A stretch of DNA of 64,000 nt from the NCBI RefSeq assembly GCF_001039355.2, contig NW_019775402.1, forward strand, positions 727,984 through 791,983, given 5' to 3'. Numbering within the stretch: the stretch's first letter is position 1; each line of letters opens with the position of its first letter. Source of the stretch: Lingula anatina (lineage: Eukaryota > Brachiopoda > Lingulata > Lingulida > Lingulidae). Below the pieces are notes generated by a model. It was not told the DNA's origin. It made no database searches and saw nothing but the letters and a program-made list of their open reading frames with translations. Positions 24,945-33,636 of this stretch are shown here, in pieces. The position numbers and the translations under genes are program-made.

Positions 24945-25047
24945 GGTTCTTCTATGTTTTATTTGAAGTGACGTGGTAATACAGTGCAACATGTTGTTGT
25001 TGAATTCTCTTCCCTGGTCAGTTAGCATTTCCTTGGGGAATCCAAAA
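24945..25047 (-). CDS. Integrase core exon with second catalytic Asp
   Basis: An acceptor GTTTTCCAG opens an exon reading FGFPKEMLTDQGREFNNNML. The G-F-P-x-x-[I/M]-L-T-D-Q-G-R-E-F-N pattern surrounds the second catalytic aspartate of DDE integrases of the Gypsy/Ginger group. The following YHPQTNG-type segment with the catalytic glutamate is not seen, so the gene may continue in an unseen exon or be broken. The left limit is uncertain. Confidence 0.6.
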
Positions 25048-25253
25048 CTGGAAAACATTCAGTAATGCCATGGTTATTTTAGTTACCAACTTCGTCGTCA
25101 TGATGTTCATCGGAAATGTTACTTTTTAATGTCATAGAAGGGGTATAACGCACCCTATTTAAAAAAAGTAAATTAATTATCTTAACATGTAACTTTGAAA
25201 GCAATCGTTGTCGATACATATTCATTACTGCACCTATAACATTCAATACTTAC

Positions 25254-25412
25254 GTAAAAAAGGTCCAAAAAAAGCTGGCTACCCCTGTCGCTTCCTTGGA
25301 GGGCAAGGCACGTCCATGGGCCATCTTGGCATAGTGGCACACAACAGTACATACGTACTTATTACCCCTTTCTGTTTGTTGCATTGGCCCAATTAGATCG
25401 ATCCCAATATAC
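25254..25412 (-). CDS. Integrase core exon with first catalytic Asp
   Basis: The exon reads WYIGIDLIGPMQQTERGNKY, then VCTVVCHYAKMAHGRALPSK and EATGVASFF. W-x-x-[I/V]-G-[I/M]-D-L-I-G-P carries the first catalytic aspartate; the G-N-K-Y and D/H-Y-x-K pattern also fits integrase. The exon ends at AC|GTAAGT on the minus strand, a good donor. The 5' border of this exon is not clear. Confidence 0.65.
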
Positions 25413-25599
25413 CAAAAATTAATAAAAATACGTTATTTCTAATTTTACATTAATTTCGTAGATGTTTAACTACATAAATAACTGAAAAAGAAAGAAATTT
25501 CCACAAGTCTTAACGTTTTCTGTTAAAACAATATGACGTTAACAATGAAAAATGATTTTCAATATCTATTTTTCCAATTAAAAATCACGGTTAAGAGAA

Positions 25600-25803
25600 A
25601 AAGTGTCTTGATTACCATCCTCCACGCCTCAGGCTTGTTCACGGGAATAGGGTTAAGCGGTGGAGAGCCGTTGTTGCTCTTTTTGTTGACACGCTGACAT
25701 TTGTCTTATTTTAAAATGAAATTTCTGATGTGGTCTACCATGTTTGGCCAATAATATCTCTGTTCAACTTTGGCCAGTGTCTGATCTCGTCCTAGGTGAC
25801 CAC
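25600..25803 (-). CDS. Integrase zinc-binding exon (one in-frame stop)
   Basis: After a TTTAAATTTAAG acceptor the exon reads [32 protein letters not shown], a stop, then [13 protein letters not shown]-x-G-x-x-K/Q-T...Y-Y-W-P-x-M...C-x-x-C-Q is the zinc-binding H2C2 region of Gypsy/Ginger integrases. The first cysteine position is replaced by a TAA stop, so this copy is probably inactive. Confidence 0.7.
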
Positions 25804-25948
25804 CTTAAATTTAAAAACAAGGAAATTAATACATCGCATTTTATAGACACTTTACGTTTTTCAATGTCTGGAATTATGTCACACAATTAAATAAAGCAAC
25901 GTATATACGCGGTATTGTCAATACGGAATTATTTTAGTAGATACTTAC

Positions 25949-26119
25949 CAAGCGGTGATGTATGCAGTGTATCCAATTTTTTTTTACTTCTTCCCTGTTT
26001 ATTACAACTTCTTGCCATACTCCACCAACATCATTATCATCATTATCATTCTGCCCTTCATCTGCTACGTCCCTCACTTTCCTCTTGCTAACTCTGTAAT
26101 AGAGCTTGCATTGTTCAAT
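25949..26119 (-). CDS. Integrase N-terminal exon
   Basis: It runs from a TTTCAG acceptor to a TTG|GTAAGT donor on the minus strand and reads QCKLYYRVSKRKVRD, an acidic linker rich in Asn/Asp, WQEVVINREEVKKNWIHCIH and RL. The L-Y-Y-R...K-R...V-x...x-x-E-x-x-x...C-H pattern is what normally precedes the GGHLG zinc region, and the donor and acceptor give a continuous frame to the next exon at 25803. Confidence 0.6.
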
Positions 26120-26227
26120 CTGAAATAAGCATTACAATATGCATATATGTGCACTCATGATGTTAAAGGAATTATTGACCTATACTACTGTTGTTTTGTT
26201 CGAGTTTAAAACTGAGAAATGGAATCG

Positions 26228-26350
26228 TAAGCAGCTGTCCCCGGACCTAAAATCCCAGAAATGGTTGTCCCCTGGACCTAAAATCCCAGAAATGGTTGTC
26301 CGCCGGACCTAAAATCCCAGAAATGGTAGTCCCCCGGGCATAAATACCCA
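26228..26350. repeat. ~36-bp minisatellite, four units
   Basis: The unit GGACCTAAAATCCCAGAAATG plus a GTTGTCCCC-type joint is repeated almost perfectly three times with a fourth diverged copy (GGGCATAAATACCCATGAAAT). Confidence 0.85.
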
Positions 26351-26817
26351 TGAAATAGTAATCCCCTGCAGGACATTTATTCAAGGTACATGTACATAGG
26401 TCCATTGGACACACATCCCTGGAATTGTATATCTTGGTATAACGAAGTGTGACCTCTAATAATATTGCATATTTAACCTCATGACAATTGAAAGATTACT
26501 TTATAATTAGACTTGCTTGTTCTCCGATAACTCTTTTCTGTGTTGGTGTTGTCTCGATAGGATACGTGCCCTCCTGAAGTTATTGGAAATTAACTTTAAC
26601 TTCGGGCCTGGTCCGGGTGCTGCTTGTCTTCGTCATCTCAAACGTTTAGTGAGGGCGTGGTATTCATATATGAGCGGTATTTATAGTAGAACAAGGTAGC
26701 GTGTGACATCTGGTTATGTCTATAACCAATTAAAAAATTTGCTACGTGGCAAAAATGACAACCAGGATAAAACAAAAGAAAAAACACACGAAAAGTAAAC
26801 ATAATTTTATTTCTGTA

Positions 26818-26897
26818 AACGATATTCGAACCTCCATTCACTTACACAATTACTCTGCATTGCATCCATGCAGCCTTACCACTACACCAGGGAGACG
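26818..26897 (-). ncRNA. tRNA-like or tRNA-derived SINE sequence
   Basis: The minus strand reads GTCTCCCTGGTGTAGTGGTA, the A-box pattern of tRNA genes, and about 45 bases later GGAGGTTCGAATATC, close to the B-box GGTTCGAATCC. The 3' stem does not pair convincingly and no CCA-proximal acceptor end is clear, so a SINE head or decayed tRNA is more likely than a working tRNA gene. It lies inside the Ginger-type element. Confidence 0.35.
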
Positions 26898-27242
26898 AAC
26901 TGGCAAACCGTCGCTTTTACGGAGTACTTATATGTGCTCACTAAAGCATAACATTACTGCCAATAGTGATTATCCACTAGTTGCTATTTTAAATGGTCGA
27001 CTCGGACATAGTTATAGGACCACCGTTCCTAGGCGGGCGGATCTGCATTCCGTTCACACCGGCAGCACACAAGCATAACATTTATGGAAATATGAAATAG
27101 TATATATTTTGGCATCTAATTTGCATAATTTATGCTAATTTATGCATCGTTAGAGCGTGTCTCTTTGGATAAAAAAAATTCTTTTGGCCCAAGGAACATT
27201 TATGCCAAGTTAGACATTTGTACTATAAAATGCAGCGTTTGA

Positions 27243-27650
27243 CTTTTAACCAGCCTGCTATTGGCCAGAACCATCCGTAATCGCCTCCGTGCTGACGGTA
27301 TCCGCCCATATCAGCCATATATTGGATCAGTTCTTACCCCCCAACATGGCCATCGAATGGTGCACTGCACATCATCGTTGGACTTTGCAGAGGTGGTCCC
27401 CAAGTCGTGTTCAGTGACGAGAAAAGGTCCCAGTGCTTCAGAGCAGATGGCCGAGATCGGGTGTACAGGAGACGTCAGGAGAGGAATGCCGAACCTTGTG
27501 TGCGCCAAGTGAACCGGTAGGGCGGTCCCAGTGTCGTGATTTGGGCAGCCATATCGGCAATTCACCAGACAGACGTGGTCTGTTCCACGAGGCGACGAAT
27601 AACCGCTGTCCAGGATGCTAACGAGGGGTCCCGTGAACTATTGACAGTAT
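27243..27650 (+). pseudogene. Tc1-like transposase, C-terminal half (split)
   Basis: The sequence resumes the transposase that stops at 20783: TIRNRLRADGIRPYQPYIGS, later (in shifted frames) FSDEKRSQCFRADGRDRVYR, then GPSVVIWAA. F-S-D-E is the second acidic catalytic position pattern of Tc1 elements, and R-x-R-L-x-x-x-G-[I/L] is the preceding helix. Frameshifts make it inactive. A CAGTTTTGGGAG-like tail at about 27820 suggests the element's right end lies near 27840. An isolated copy of ACCATTACTCGTCTTGCTAA recurs at 27889. Confidence 0.75.
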
Positions 27651-27844
27651 GATGTAATTCCTGCCACTTTTGGTTTGGGGGTGGGTGCTCTATTGTTTGG
27701 TTGTGTTATTGGATTCAAAAATGTGTAAACGCCTAAAAAGTTTGTCCGAGGATTAGAAATGGATGTAGGGTTCATATAAAACTGGCGGATCTGAAAAATA
27801 AAATTATTCTGCCCCCAAAAACTCCCAAAACTGAGTGTTGCGTT

Positions 27845-28470
27845 TCTTTTTTTCCTTGGGTATACTTAAAACAAATATTTAAAGAAATACCATTACTCGT
27901 CTTGCTAAGCGATACCTATTTGTGGCTTACTTTGTTAACAGATATTTGACGGTTTAAAAATAAACTTGTCAACAAGCTTGCTCAGTCACACTTCTGACGA
28001 AATCAGTTATAATCTCATTTTTTTTTTCAAATGAAAATAATTGTGCATTGGTATGGAAACTGAGAATTTGACAACTGACCATAGGAAAAAAACTGATGCT
28101 TTTTTCATCTTCAAAAATTTTCCTTCAAGCATGGTCAGTCCCTGACGAAACCCGATATTATCTTATTTTTCTAATTAAATGGACAAATTGCCCATTAGTT
28201 TTGCAACTGGGAAATTGACAATTGACCATTAATCTATTGTCTTTTTCTTTATGATCAAAAATCCTCCAAGCTGTAGATTTGCCAATTTCCTAATAAAACT
28301 TTACTGACTCTAAAGTTTAGCTGCATTGTCCATGTGTTTAAAAAATCCGTTTATAGATGTCCACTTCTCGTTAAAGATCTTCTTAATAAGGTCTAACACA
28401 ACAGACATCGTCAAGTCAGTTCGGTAGACCCCAGTGATTTAATACATGTATTGTGCGTCATTTATTTCAG
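27845..28470. other. Intron stretch before the DED exon
   Basis: Apart from the short Tc1 copy at 27889 and two diverged copies of a GACTGACC...GACGAAAxC...TTATCTTATTTTT segment (27990-28110 and 28130-28250), nothing is recognised. Confidence 0.3.
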
Positions 28471-28740
28471 AAGAGCACAACAATCTTTGTCTATCGTTGG
28501 GGGACGGAATAGTAGAAGACAAACTTAAGAGTATCAAACAGTGGTTTGGTCGTAAGATCAAACCACGTGAACTGGAGAAAATAGGCGACTTCTGTGATCT
28601 CTATGAGTGTCTTTATGATCGCGGGATCATAGACTTAGGGGAATATAAAGAATTGAGCAAAGCACTCAATGCGGTTGGCCTTCAAAGATTGGACAAAGAA
28701 ATAAAAAAGACTTCCGAGACAATCCGAAAGATTCGTATCA
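28471..28740 (+). CDS. Death effector domain exon
   Basis: A TTTATTTCAG acceptor and an A|GTATGT donor border a 270-nt, phase 1-1 exon. Its 90 residues include LCLSLGDGIVEDKLKSIKQW, then LEKIGDFCDLYECLYDRGII, DLGEYKELSKALNAVGLQRL and DKEIKK. The spacing of hydrophobic residues, the D-L-Y-E-C-L-x-x-R-G-I core with a following helix, and an R-L-D at the place of the DED R-x-D-L motif fit a six-helix death effector domain as in FADD and caspase-8. The last Leu of R-x-D-L is Lys, which may weaken DED-DED contacts. DEDs build death or NF-kB signalling complexes in the cytosol. A death domain or CARD is less likely. Confidence 0.7.
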
Positions 28741-28879
28741 GTATGTATAAGTGATTGTTGCTCACAAAAGAAAATATTGCAAAAGTTAAAGGATGTAAAG
28801 TAACACTTGGTAAAATACATACAACATTGGTGAAAAAGGTTGTTCCACATCCAATGCCATGTGTTTTTATTTACAAATA

Positions 28880-29671
28880 CATACCTAGGGATGTTATAAG
28901 ACCGTGGCGATATGATGATCACTGAAGCCTGTCCATTTAGCCAAATCAAACGGATGTTTATTTCAAGTCCACAGGAGTAATAATTCTACGTTTTGGTGCC
29001 ATTTTTTACTACGAGGCGGTTTCGGAATATACATGTGCTGGTTTTCAGAGCATTCATGTGCTATATGTTATTACAAGTAAGTTCAAAGGGGGAATACATT
29101 TGATTTTTACCGATATATCTGATAAAGAGGAAGAATGAACAGCTTAAAAACAAAAGGTAAATAATAATACAATCCTCATTAAAAAGTTATAGATTTACAG
29201 ATAATTTTTATACACGTGTGGCTTAAATGTTAACTAATTCCCGTTTTCAAACCATACCCATATGACATGACTTAGTGTAATAAAATTATAAATAATAATA
29301 TTTAAACGTGAAAAGTTTATGCTAATTTTTTAAGAGTGTGAGAGATTTTAAATTTGTCTACTGGTAGGTATATAACGTAAGCAACGTCACTATTCTCTTG
29401 ATGCCAAGAAGGTCACATGATCACTGTCTTTGGCTTTTAGCATTTAAGAGACCTCGACTGATTTAACCAAGATGTAGTCGTGAAATTCTAGACTACATCG
29501 AGGTTAAATCCGAGTTCTCCGAGAGACGCTACGCAGAAATGTCGAGTGAAGCGAGACATTTTTGGGTAGCGGCTCCAGGTTGCCCTCGATCTTCACTGAA
29601 GCTTGGCTAAATGGACAGGCTTCAGTGATCATCATCATATCGCCACGGTCATATAACATCCCTAGGTATGT
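28880..29671. mobile_element. MITE with ~60-bp inverted ends, in an intron
   Basis: CATACCTAGGGATGTTATAA (28880) and TATAACATCCCTAGGTATG (29652) are inverse copies; the match extends through GTGGCGATATGATGATCA and GACAGGCTTCAGTGATCATC. Inside lies another hairpin, GATTTAACCAAGATGTAGTC (29460) with GACTACATCGAGGTTAAATC (29491). It has no coding sequence. It sits between the DED exon and the next predicted exon. Confidence 0.65.
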
Positions 29672-29997
29672 ATAATAATTAAATTAATTATTAATTAAAT
29701 AATAATTAAAATTATTATGCACGGTAAACACACGTGCCTTTTCAATTTAATTCTTTACCCTCTACCTCTGTGGAAATGACAGTAGAAGAGCAGATTTGAG
29801 GGGGTACATGTAACAAATGATACCTTCACCGCTAGTTTGTATTTCTGTACCACTTATCATGTTAGATATTGTATCTGGAATGAAAATCACCATTCATAGC
29901 AATTAACTCCTGTGATGTGATCATTTATAAATAAAACCACATGAAACTGGGGATGGGACAACTTTTTTGACTAATGTTGTATAATATTTCTATTTAG

Positions 29998-30141
29998 AAA
30001 AAATATATTGTTTGAAAAGTCTGGCATATAATTCGTATAAAGAACCACATAAAGCATTTGTAGACCTACTATTTCCAGAAAAGAGAAACAGTAGTGGTTC
30101 CAAAAGAAAAGGAAGTGTTCAGAAGGCAAATGTCAAAAGAG
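29998..30141 (+). CDS. Predicted linker exon of the DED/TRADD-N gene
   Basis: The acceptor is TTTCTATTTAG and the donor G|GTGAGT; 144 nt, phase 1-1. It reads KKIYCLKSLAYNSYKEPHKA, FVDLLFPEKRNSSGSKRKGS and VQKANVKR. The second half is rich in Lys, Arg and Ser and looks like a flexible linker. No domain is recognised. Border strength and phase make it a credible exon. Confidence 0.55.
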
Positions 30142-30279
30142 GTGAGTCGAACTTAAATACACCCTATTTAAAACGTATGTTACATAAATTATTAATAAAT
30201 ACTGTAGATACTTTTTTGTATGGATTTTAAAAACAAAACTCCGTGTTACATTGTACTTTTATATAAAATTATGCTTTAG

Positions 30280-30417
30280 ATTGGAAAAGTGCTAGAAGGA
30301 AATGGGACAGAATTGGTGCTGAGCTGCTCGATAGAAGAGCTAATAAACTACTGAAAAGGAACTTTGAAGAAATGGGCATATTCTTTTACGGCATGGACAA
30401 GGTTATGAATTCAAAAG
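30280..30417 (+). CDS. Predicted helical exon of the DED/TRADD-N gene
   Basis: A TATGCTTTAG acceptor and a G|GTAAGC donor border 138 nt in phase 1-1. It reads DWKSARRKWDRIGAELLDRR, ANKLLKRNFEEMGIFFYGMD and KVMNSK. The charged heptad-like pattern suggests amphipathic helices. No domain is recognised. Confidence 0.55.
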
Positions 30418-31096
30418 GTAAGCCAAAGTTGTTCTGTTTTTTTAATCAAAACTCTTATGCACTGGTCTATTCAGGTTTCAGAAAAGTAACTGATATTCTA
30501 ATTCGCTGATGCTTAAACGTAAATAAAGTATTTATTGTCTAATTACTATCAACGAACAAAACTACTTCATCTTCAAACATCAAAACCATTTATTAATTAA
30601 TAGAAAGGGGTCAATGTGCCTCTGCCTGTGTACGGATAGTACAATTTCACATAAAAGACTTTACTCCATCCCCAGTCATTTGAGTAAGATCTTCCGCACA
30701 GCCCAATTTCAATTCCAATTTCGGTGCTAGTTCTTACTTATATAATTCTGATAATTTTATAACACACAAAAAAACAATATCTTTATGAATACAGTTGTCT
30801 TTATACACAGTTTTATAAGGAATAAAGGGGAGAACCAGTGTCTGTACAGCAGCGCTGATCGACTTCGACTTTTCCCTTTTCACGTGCTCTGTTCACTGTT
30901 TGAATATAGCGCCCCCTGTATTACTCCTTAATGACCTTCCTCCTAAGATACGTCATCGTTGACCTGTTAAACGACAATAAATACATATAACTCTGTATAG
31001 ATGTGCATTTTTAAAGGTATCCACACCTTCACATATTTTTTTCTAAATGTAATATTTCTACAATAAACGAGATAAATTCTGCAACAACCATTGCAG

Positions 31097-31174
31097 CAGA
31101 ACTGCTGGATTGGCATTTGATCCATTTTCAAGAAATATGTCCAACAGTAAACTACCTCAGCAACGGTCCAGAGC
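31097..31174 (+). CDS. Possible exon (weak donor)
   Basis: A CCATTGCAG acceptor opens a frame reading AELLDWHLIHFQEICPTVNY then LSNGPE. A donor C|GTGAAG at 31175 would keep phase 1-1, but it is not a strong one, and a GTATAT site at 31201 would leave phase 0. The following bases remain open to 31252. This may also be a decayed exon. Confidence 0.3.
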
Positions 31175-31576
31175 GTGAAGAATTACTAAACAACCACACA
31201 GTATATACAATTTTTACGTACATGTATAAACTTCACCATTATTGCATTACTTAAATCAATAAATAGAAATGATGTTGTATCTTATTTGCAACATTCATTT
31301 CTTGCGTGAAATTGCATAAAAAGATGTTCTGTTACTCGAGAGAATTTTAGCAACAGCAAAAAATACTGTCAAGACTCCTTTTTTTTTTTTTTTTTTTGCT
31401 TCTTATGCTATTATAAAAACCTTTTTGATGTCGTATATGATAAGCAAATCAAGGCAAAACTGCGGTTTGGGTTGAGACTGTCAATTAAGCCATATACTTT
31501 TTTCATCCTTGCGGATATTAAGAAAGGCCAATGTGTATTTTCTGTACTAATACTTTTTTTTTAATTTTGGGAACAG

Positions 31577-31957
31577 ATGTTGACGTTAAACTGAACATAT
31601 GCTCTCGTGTGACTGGAGGAGTTAACAAAATTTTGGACAAAATATTCACTGATACAGCCCTCACTAACGCACGGGACTTAAAAAAGGCAACTTGTGTATT
31701 CGTCGATAATTATGGTGCCTCGGTAATAATTGCTGCACGAGGTTGCCTGCGGTTAACACTCAGATTCACAACGAGGTCAGCATTAGAAATGATGTGGGAC
31801 GACTATCTGTCTGGAGACCTGTCGAATATGTTGACAGATGACATTGTGACCATTCCCATGAAGGAAATGGCTGGCTGGGAAGAGATCTTTGTTGGTGTGA
31901 AAATTGACAAAGCGCAGTACTTAAATGTTTGCCGTTCTCTCCCCAATGGAATTAATC
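31577..31957 (+). CDS. TRADD N-terminal-like domain exon
   Basis: A GGGAACAG acceptor and a C|GTAAGT donor border 381 nt in phase 1-1. In the 128 encoded residues, after an N-terminal helix (NKILDKIFTDTALT), the strand ARGCLRLTLRFTT (54-66) is followed by W74-D-D-Y-x-S-G-D-L, helix SNMLTDDIV, then the strand WEEIFVGVKIDKAQYLNVCR (101-120). The order strand, Y-x-x-G-x-L helix, strand, ending in an acidic or polar helix with Cys matches the TRADD N-terminal fold, which binds TRAF2 in vertebrates. Role by inference: adaptor in receptor-driven death or NF-kB signalling. It is similar in topology and key residues only; overall identity to vertebrate TRADD is low. Confidence 0.65.
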
Positions 31958-32141
31958 GTAAGTGAATCTGATTTAGCTTAACGCTATCAGGTAAAGTTAA
32001 GAAGTTTCTGATTTGTATTCTTTAAAATTAAAAAAAGAAACGATACACATTTTTTTCAAATAGAACGAGTCGTTCTGAAAAGTAAAAATGTTGGATTTTT
32101 GTATTTTGTCTCCTTGAAACTTGAAAAAACGAGCTGTAAAG

Positions 32142-32213
32142 GTGCTGATGATGCCAATGAGGGTAATGATAACACACCTTTTGATTACGGAATTTGTCAT
32201 CTACCATCTCACG
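32142..32213 (+). CDS. Possible short acidic linker exon
   Basis: A GTAAAG|GTGC acceptor and a G|GTTAAT donor border 72 nt in phase 1-1 reading ADDANEGNDNTPFDYGICHL plus PSH. The donor is weak. It is related to the exon at 33048-33137 (ADDTKEDDENGD...KLPSE), so the pair looks like a duplicated exon. Confidence 0.35.
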
Positions 32214-32428
32214 GTTAATTAGATATTTTCTTCCACTTCGAAGTTTGCATGAATTGTCCTTAAGTTTGGTCATTATTGCTACTTTATAACAAGCCATAGT
32301 TTATTTACATTGAAATGGTTTAGAAACAATGGAAAATTTACCTCTTTAATGGAAAAATTGCGTAAATAAGCATATTTCATTAAATAATCTTTTGTTTTTG
32401 GCGGTGCTTATTTACGCTTCTCAAGCAG

Positions 32429-32550
32429 TGTCTAATGGTGTAATATCAAACTATGAAGCAGTTACAGGAGAAACATCTCAGGTCCAGACGGATGGTTGGT
32501 GGCGCAGGCAACAACATTTTAGTCCCGATTGGAAACAAGATCACGCTGAG
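32429..32550 (+). CDS. Predicted exon, first half of an unrecognised region
   Basis: The acceptor is TCAAGCAG and the donor GAG|GTAATG; 122 nt, entering in phase 1 and leaving in phase 0. It reads SNGVISNYEAVTGETSQVQT and DGWWRRQQHFSPDWKQDHAE. The next exon enters in phase 0, so the pair forms a 267-nt, 89-codon unit with outside phase 1-1, like the neighbouring exons. The domain is not recognised. Confidence 0.5.
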
Positions 32551-32719
32551 GTAATGTCTTGCATTTCTCTCAATCTTAGAATTACATGTAAATCTCTGCC
32601 GCCATGTACATGTTAATTTTACAGTTTATGTATAAGTTTTGTGTAATTGTATTTATTTTTCTTGCATTTTTTTGCAAAAGCATTTTCATGGTTCAAATTT
32701 ATTAAATCTGTATTTTTAG

Positions 32720-32864
32720 GCAAATTCGGAAATGAACAGACCACTGTCCTTTTTCCCAGGAAACGCTAACGAAGATAAATTTGATACCAATGAAGAAATT
32801 ATAAGCTGCATACAGAACATGATCAAAACGTCTGTACACACCAGTCACTTCAGATATCACATTG
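32720..32864 (+). CDS. Predicted exon, second half of an unrecognised region
   Basis: The acceptor is GTATTTTTAG and the donor G|GTAGGT; 145 nt, phase 0 in and 1 out. It reads ANSEMNRPLSFFPGNANEDK, FDTNEEIISCIQNMIKTSVH and TSHFRYHI. Splicing to 32429-32550 keeps the frame. The function is unknown. Confidence 0.5.
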
Positions 32865-33047
32865 GTAGGTCGCTTATTATAAACAAGCTTTACGGTAAAT
32901 CCATTTTTATACGTGCATATGCATCAAAATACAGTATATTTAAATTAAGCCACAGTTAGAGCAAGAAGTTGTAAAAGGTAAGTTTTTCTTGTCTCTCTGA
33001 AATATGAAATTGAATGTCGTGCTTTTTATTTGTTTCCGGGTTAAAAG

Positions 33048-33137
33048 ACATGATCTGTGCATGTGCTGATGATACTAAAGAAGATGATGAGAATGGGGAT
33101 TGTTTTAAATCGGAGACTTCTAAGCTACCATCTGAGG
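33048..33137 (+). CDS. Predicted acidic Cys-containing linker exon
   Basis: A GGGTTAAAAG acceptor and a G|GTTAGT donor border 90 nt in phase 1-1 reading MICACADDTKEDDENGDCFK and SETSKLPSE. Related exons are at 32142 and at 50968 (NACACADSAPFETEVCYADD). It is a likely spacer between domains. Confidence 0.45.
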
Positions 33138-33293
33138 GTTAGTAAAAATGATGCGTTATTCCACATCTGAGCTATTTTGTCATTATTATATATATACCCA
33201 GTGTAAGTAATATTAAGTTATTAATTTTATAAAATATACCAAAATTTGTTTATAAGGTTTAGAAGCAATGAAAAACGTACAATTTAAGCCAAA

Positions 33294-33301
<8 letters not shown>

Positions 33302-33367
<66 letters not shown>
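33302..33367. repeat. (TA)n microsatellite
   Basis: About 33 TA units adjoining a truncated hAT-like repeat end. Confidence 0.95.
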
Positions 33368-33370
<3 letters not shown>

Positions 33371-33372
<2 letters not shown>

Positions 33373-33417
33373 GGGGCGGATCCAGGATTATTTGAAGGGG
33401 TCCACGGATGCGAAGCC
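33371..33417 (-). repeat. Truncated hAT-like MITE end (CAGGGGCGGATCCAGG)
   Basis: The sequence CAGGGGCGGATCCAGGATTA is the inverse of the right end of the MITE at 46011-46282 and of 44007-44032. It joins at about 33418 to sequence homologous to 45556. Confidence 0.6.
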
Positions 33418-33636
33418 GGCTTTGGTGAGACTGTTGTAATTTGATACATGTATGAAATACATGTGATAATAATAATAATAAGATTCTTATATGGCGCCTT
33501 ACAATAATGGCTAATATACTAAAATCATTAAAATGACTGCAATATTTTAATCATAAACTCTCATTGGAAACCATTTAAAATTTACACTACTAAAAATCAA
33601 ACTTTTCAAAATACATATATATGTTTTTAAAAAATT

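Larger units (their letters stand above)
24219..27064 (-). mobile_element. Ginger-type integrase DNA element, 2.85 kb
   Basis: Perfect 16-bp ends, TGCCGGTGTGAACGGA (24219) and TCCGTTCACACCGGCA (27049), border the element. Just inside, both ends have sequence of the CTAGGAACG...GTCC type. On the minus strand it encodes an integrase with HHCC-type zinc-binding region and DDE core, split by introns with good GT/AG borders. Terminal inverted repeats with a Gypsy-like integrase but no reverse transcriptase are the hallmarks of Ginger elements. No target-site duplication is seen. It interrupts a LINE fragment on the left. Confidence 0.6.
20784..27241. mobile_element. 6.5 kb inverted-repeat element inside the Tc1 gene
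   Basis: The ends CAAACGCTGCATTTTATAG (20784) and CTATAAAATGCAGCGTTTG (27223) are inverse copies, and the match goes on for about 170 bp (through CTTGGCATAAATGTTCCTTG and TATTTCATATTTCCATAAA). The interior holds a ~360-bp tandem array (20990-22150), an inverted copy of one unit (23480-23765), a LINE fragment and an integrase-bearing element. The architecture is like the 12-19 kb foldback. The transposase class is not clear; the interior elements may be later insertions. Confidence 0.7.

Noticed and set aside
28471-28740. CARD or pyrin domain instead of DED
   Set aside because: The D-L-Y-E-x-L-x-x-R-G-I core and R-L-D near the end fit DED better; CARD and pyrin hallmarks are not seen. A death domain cannot be fully excluded.
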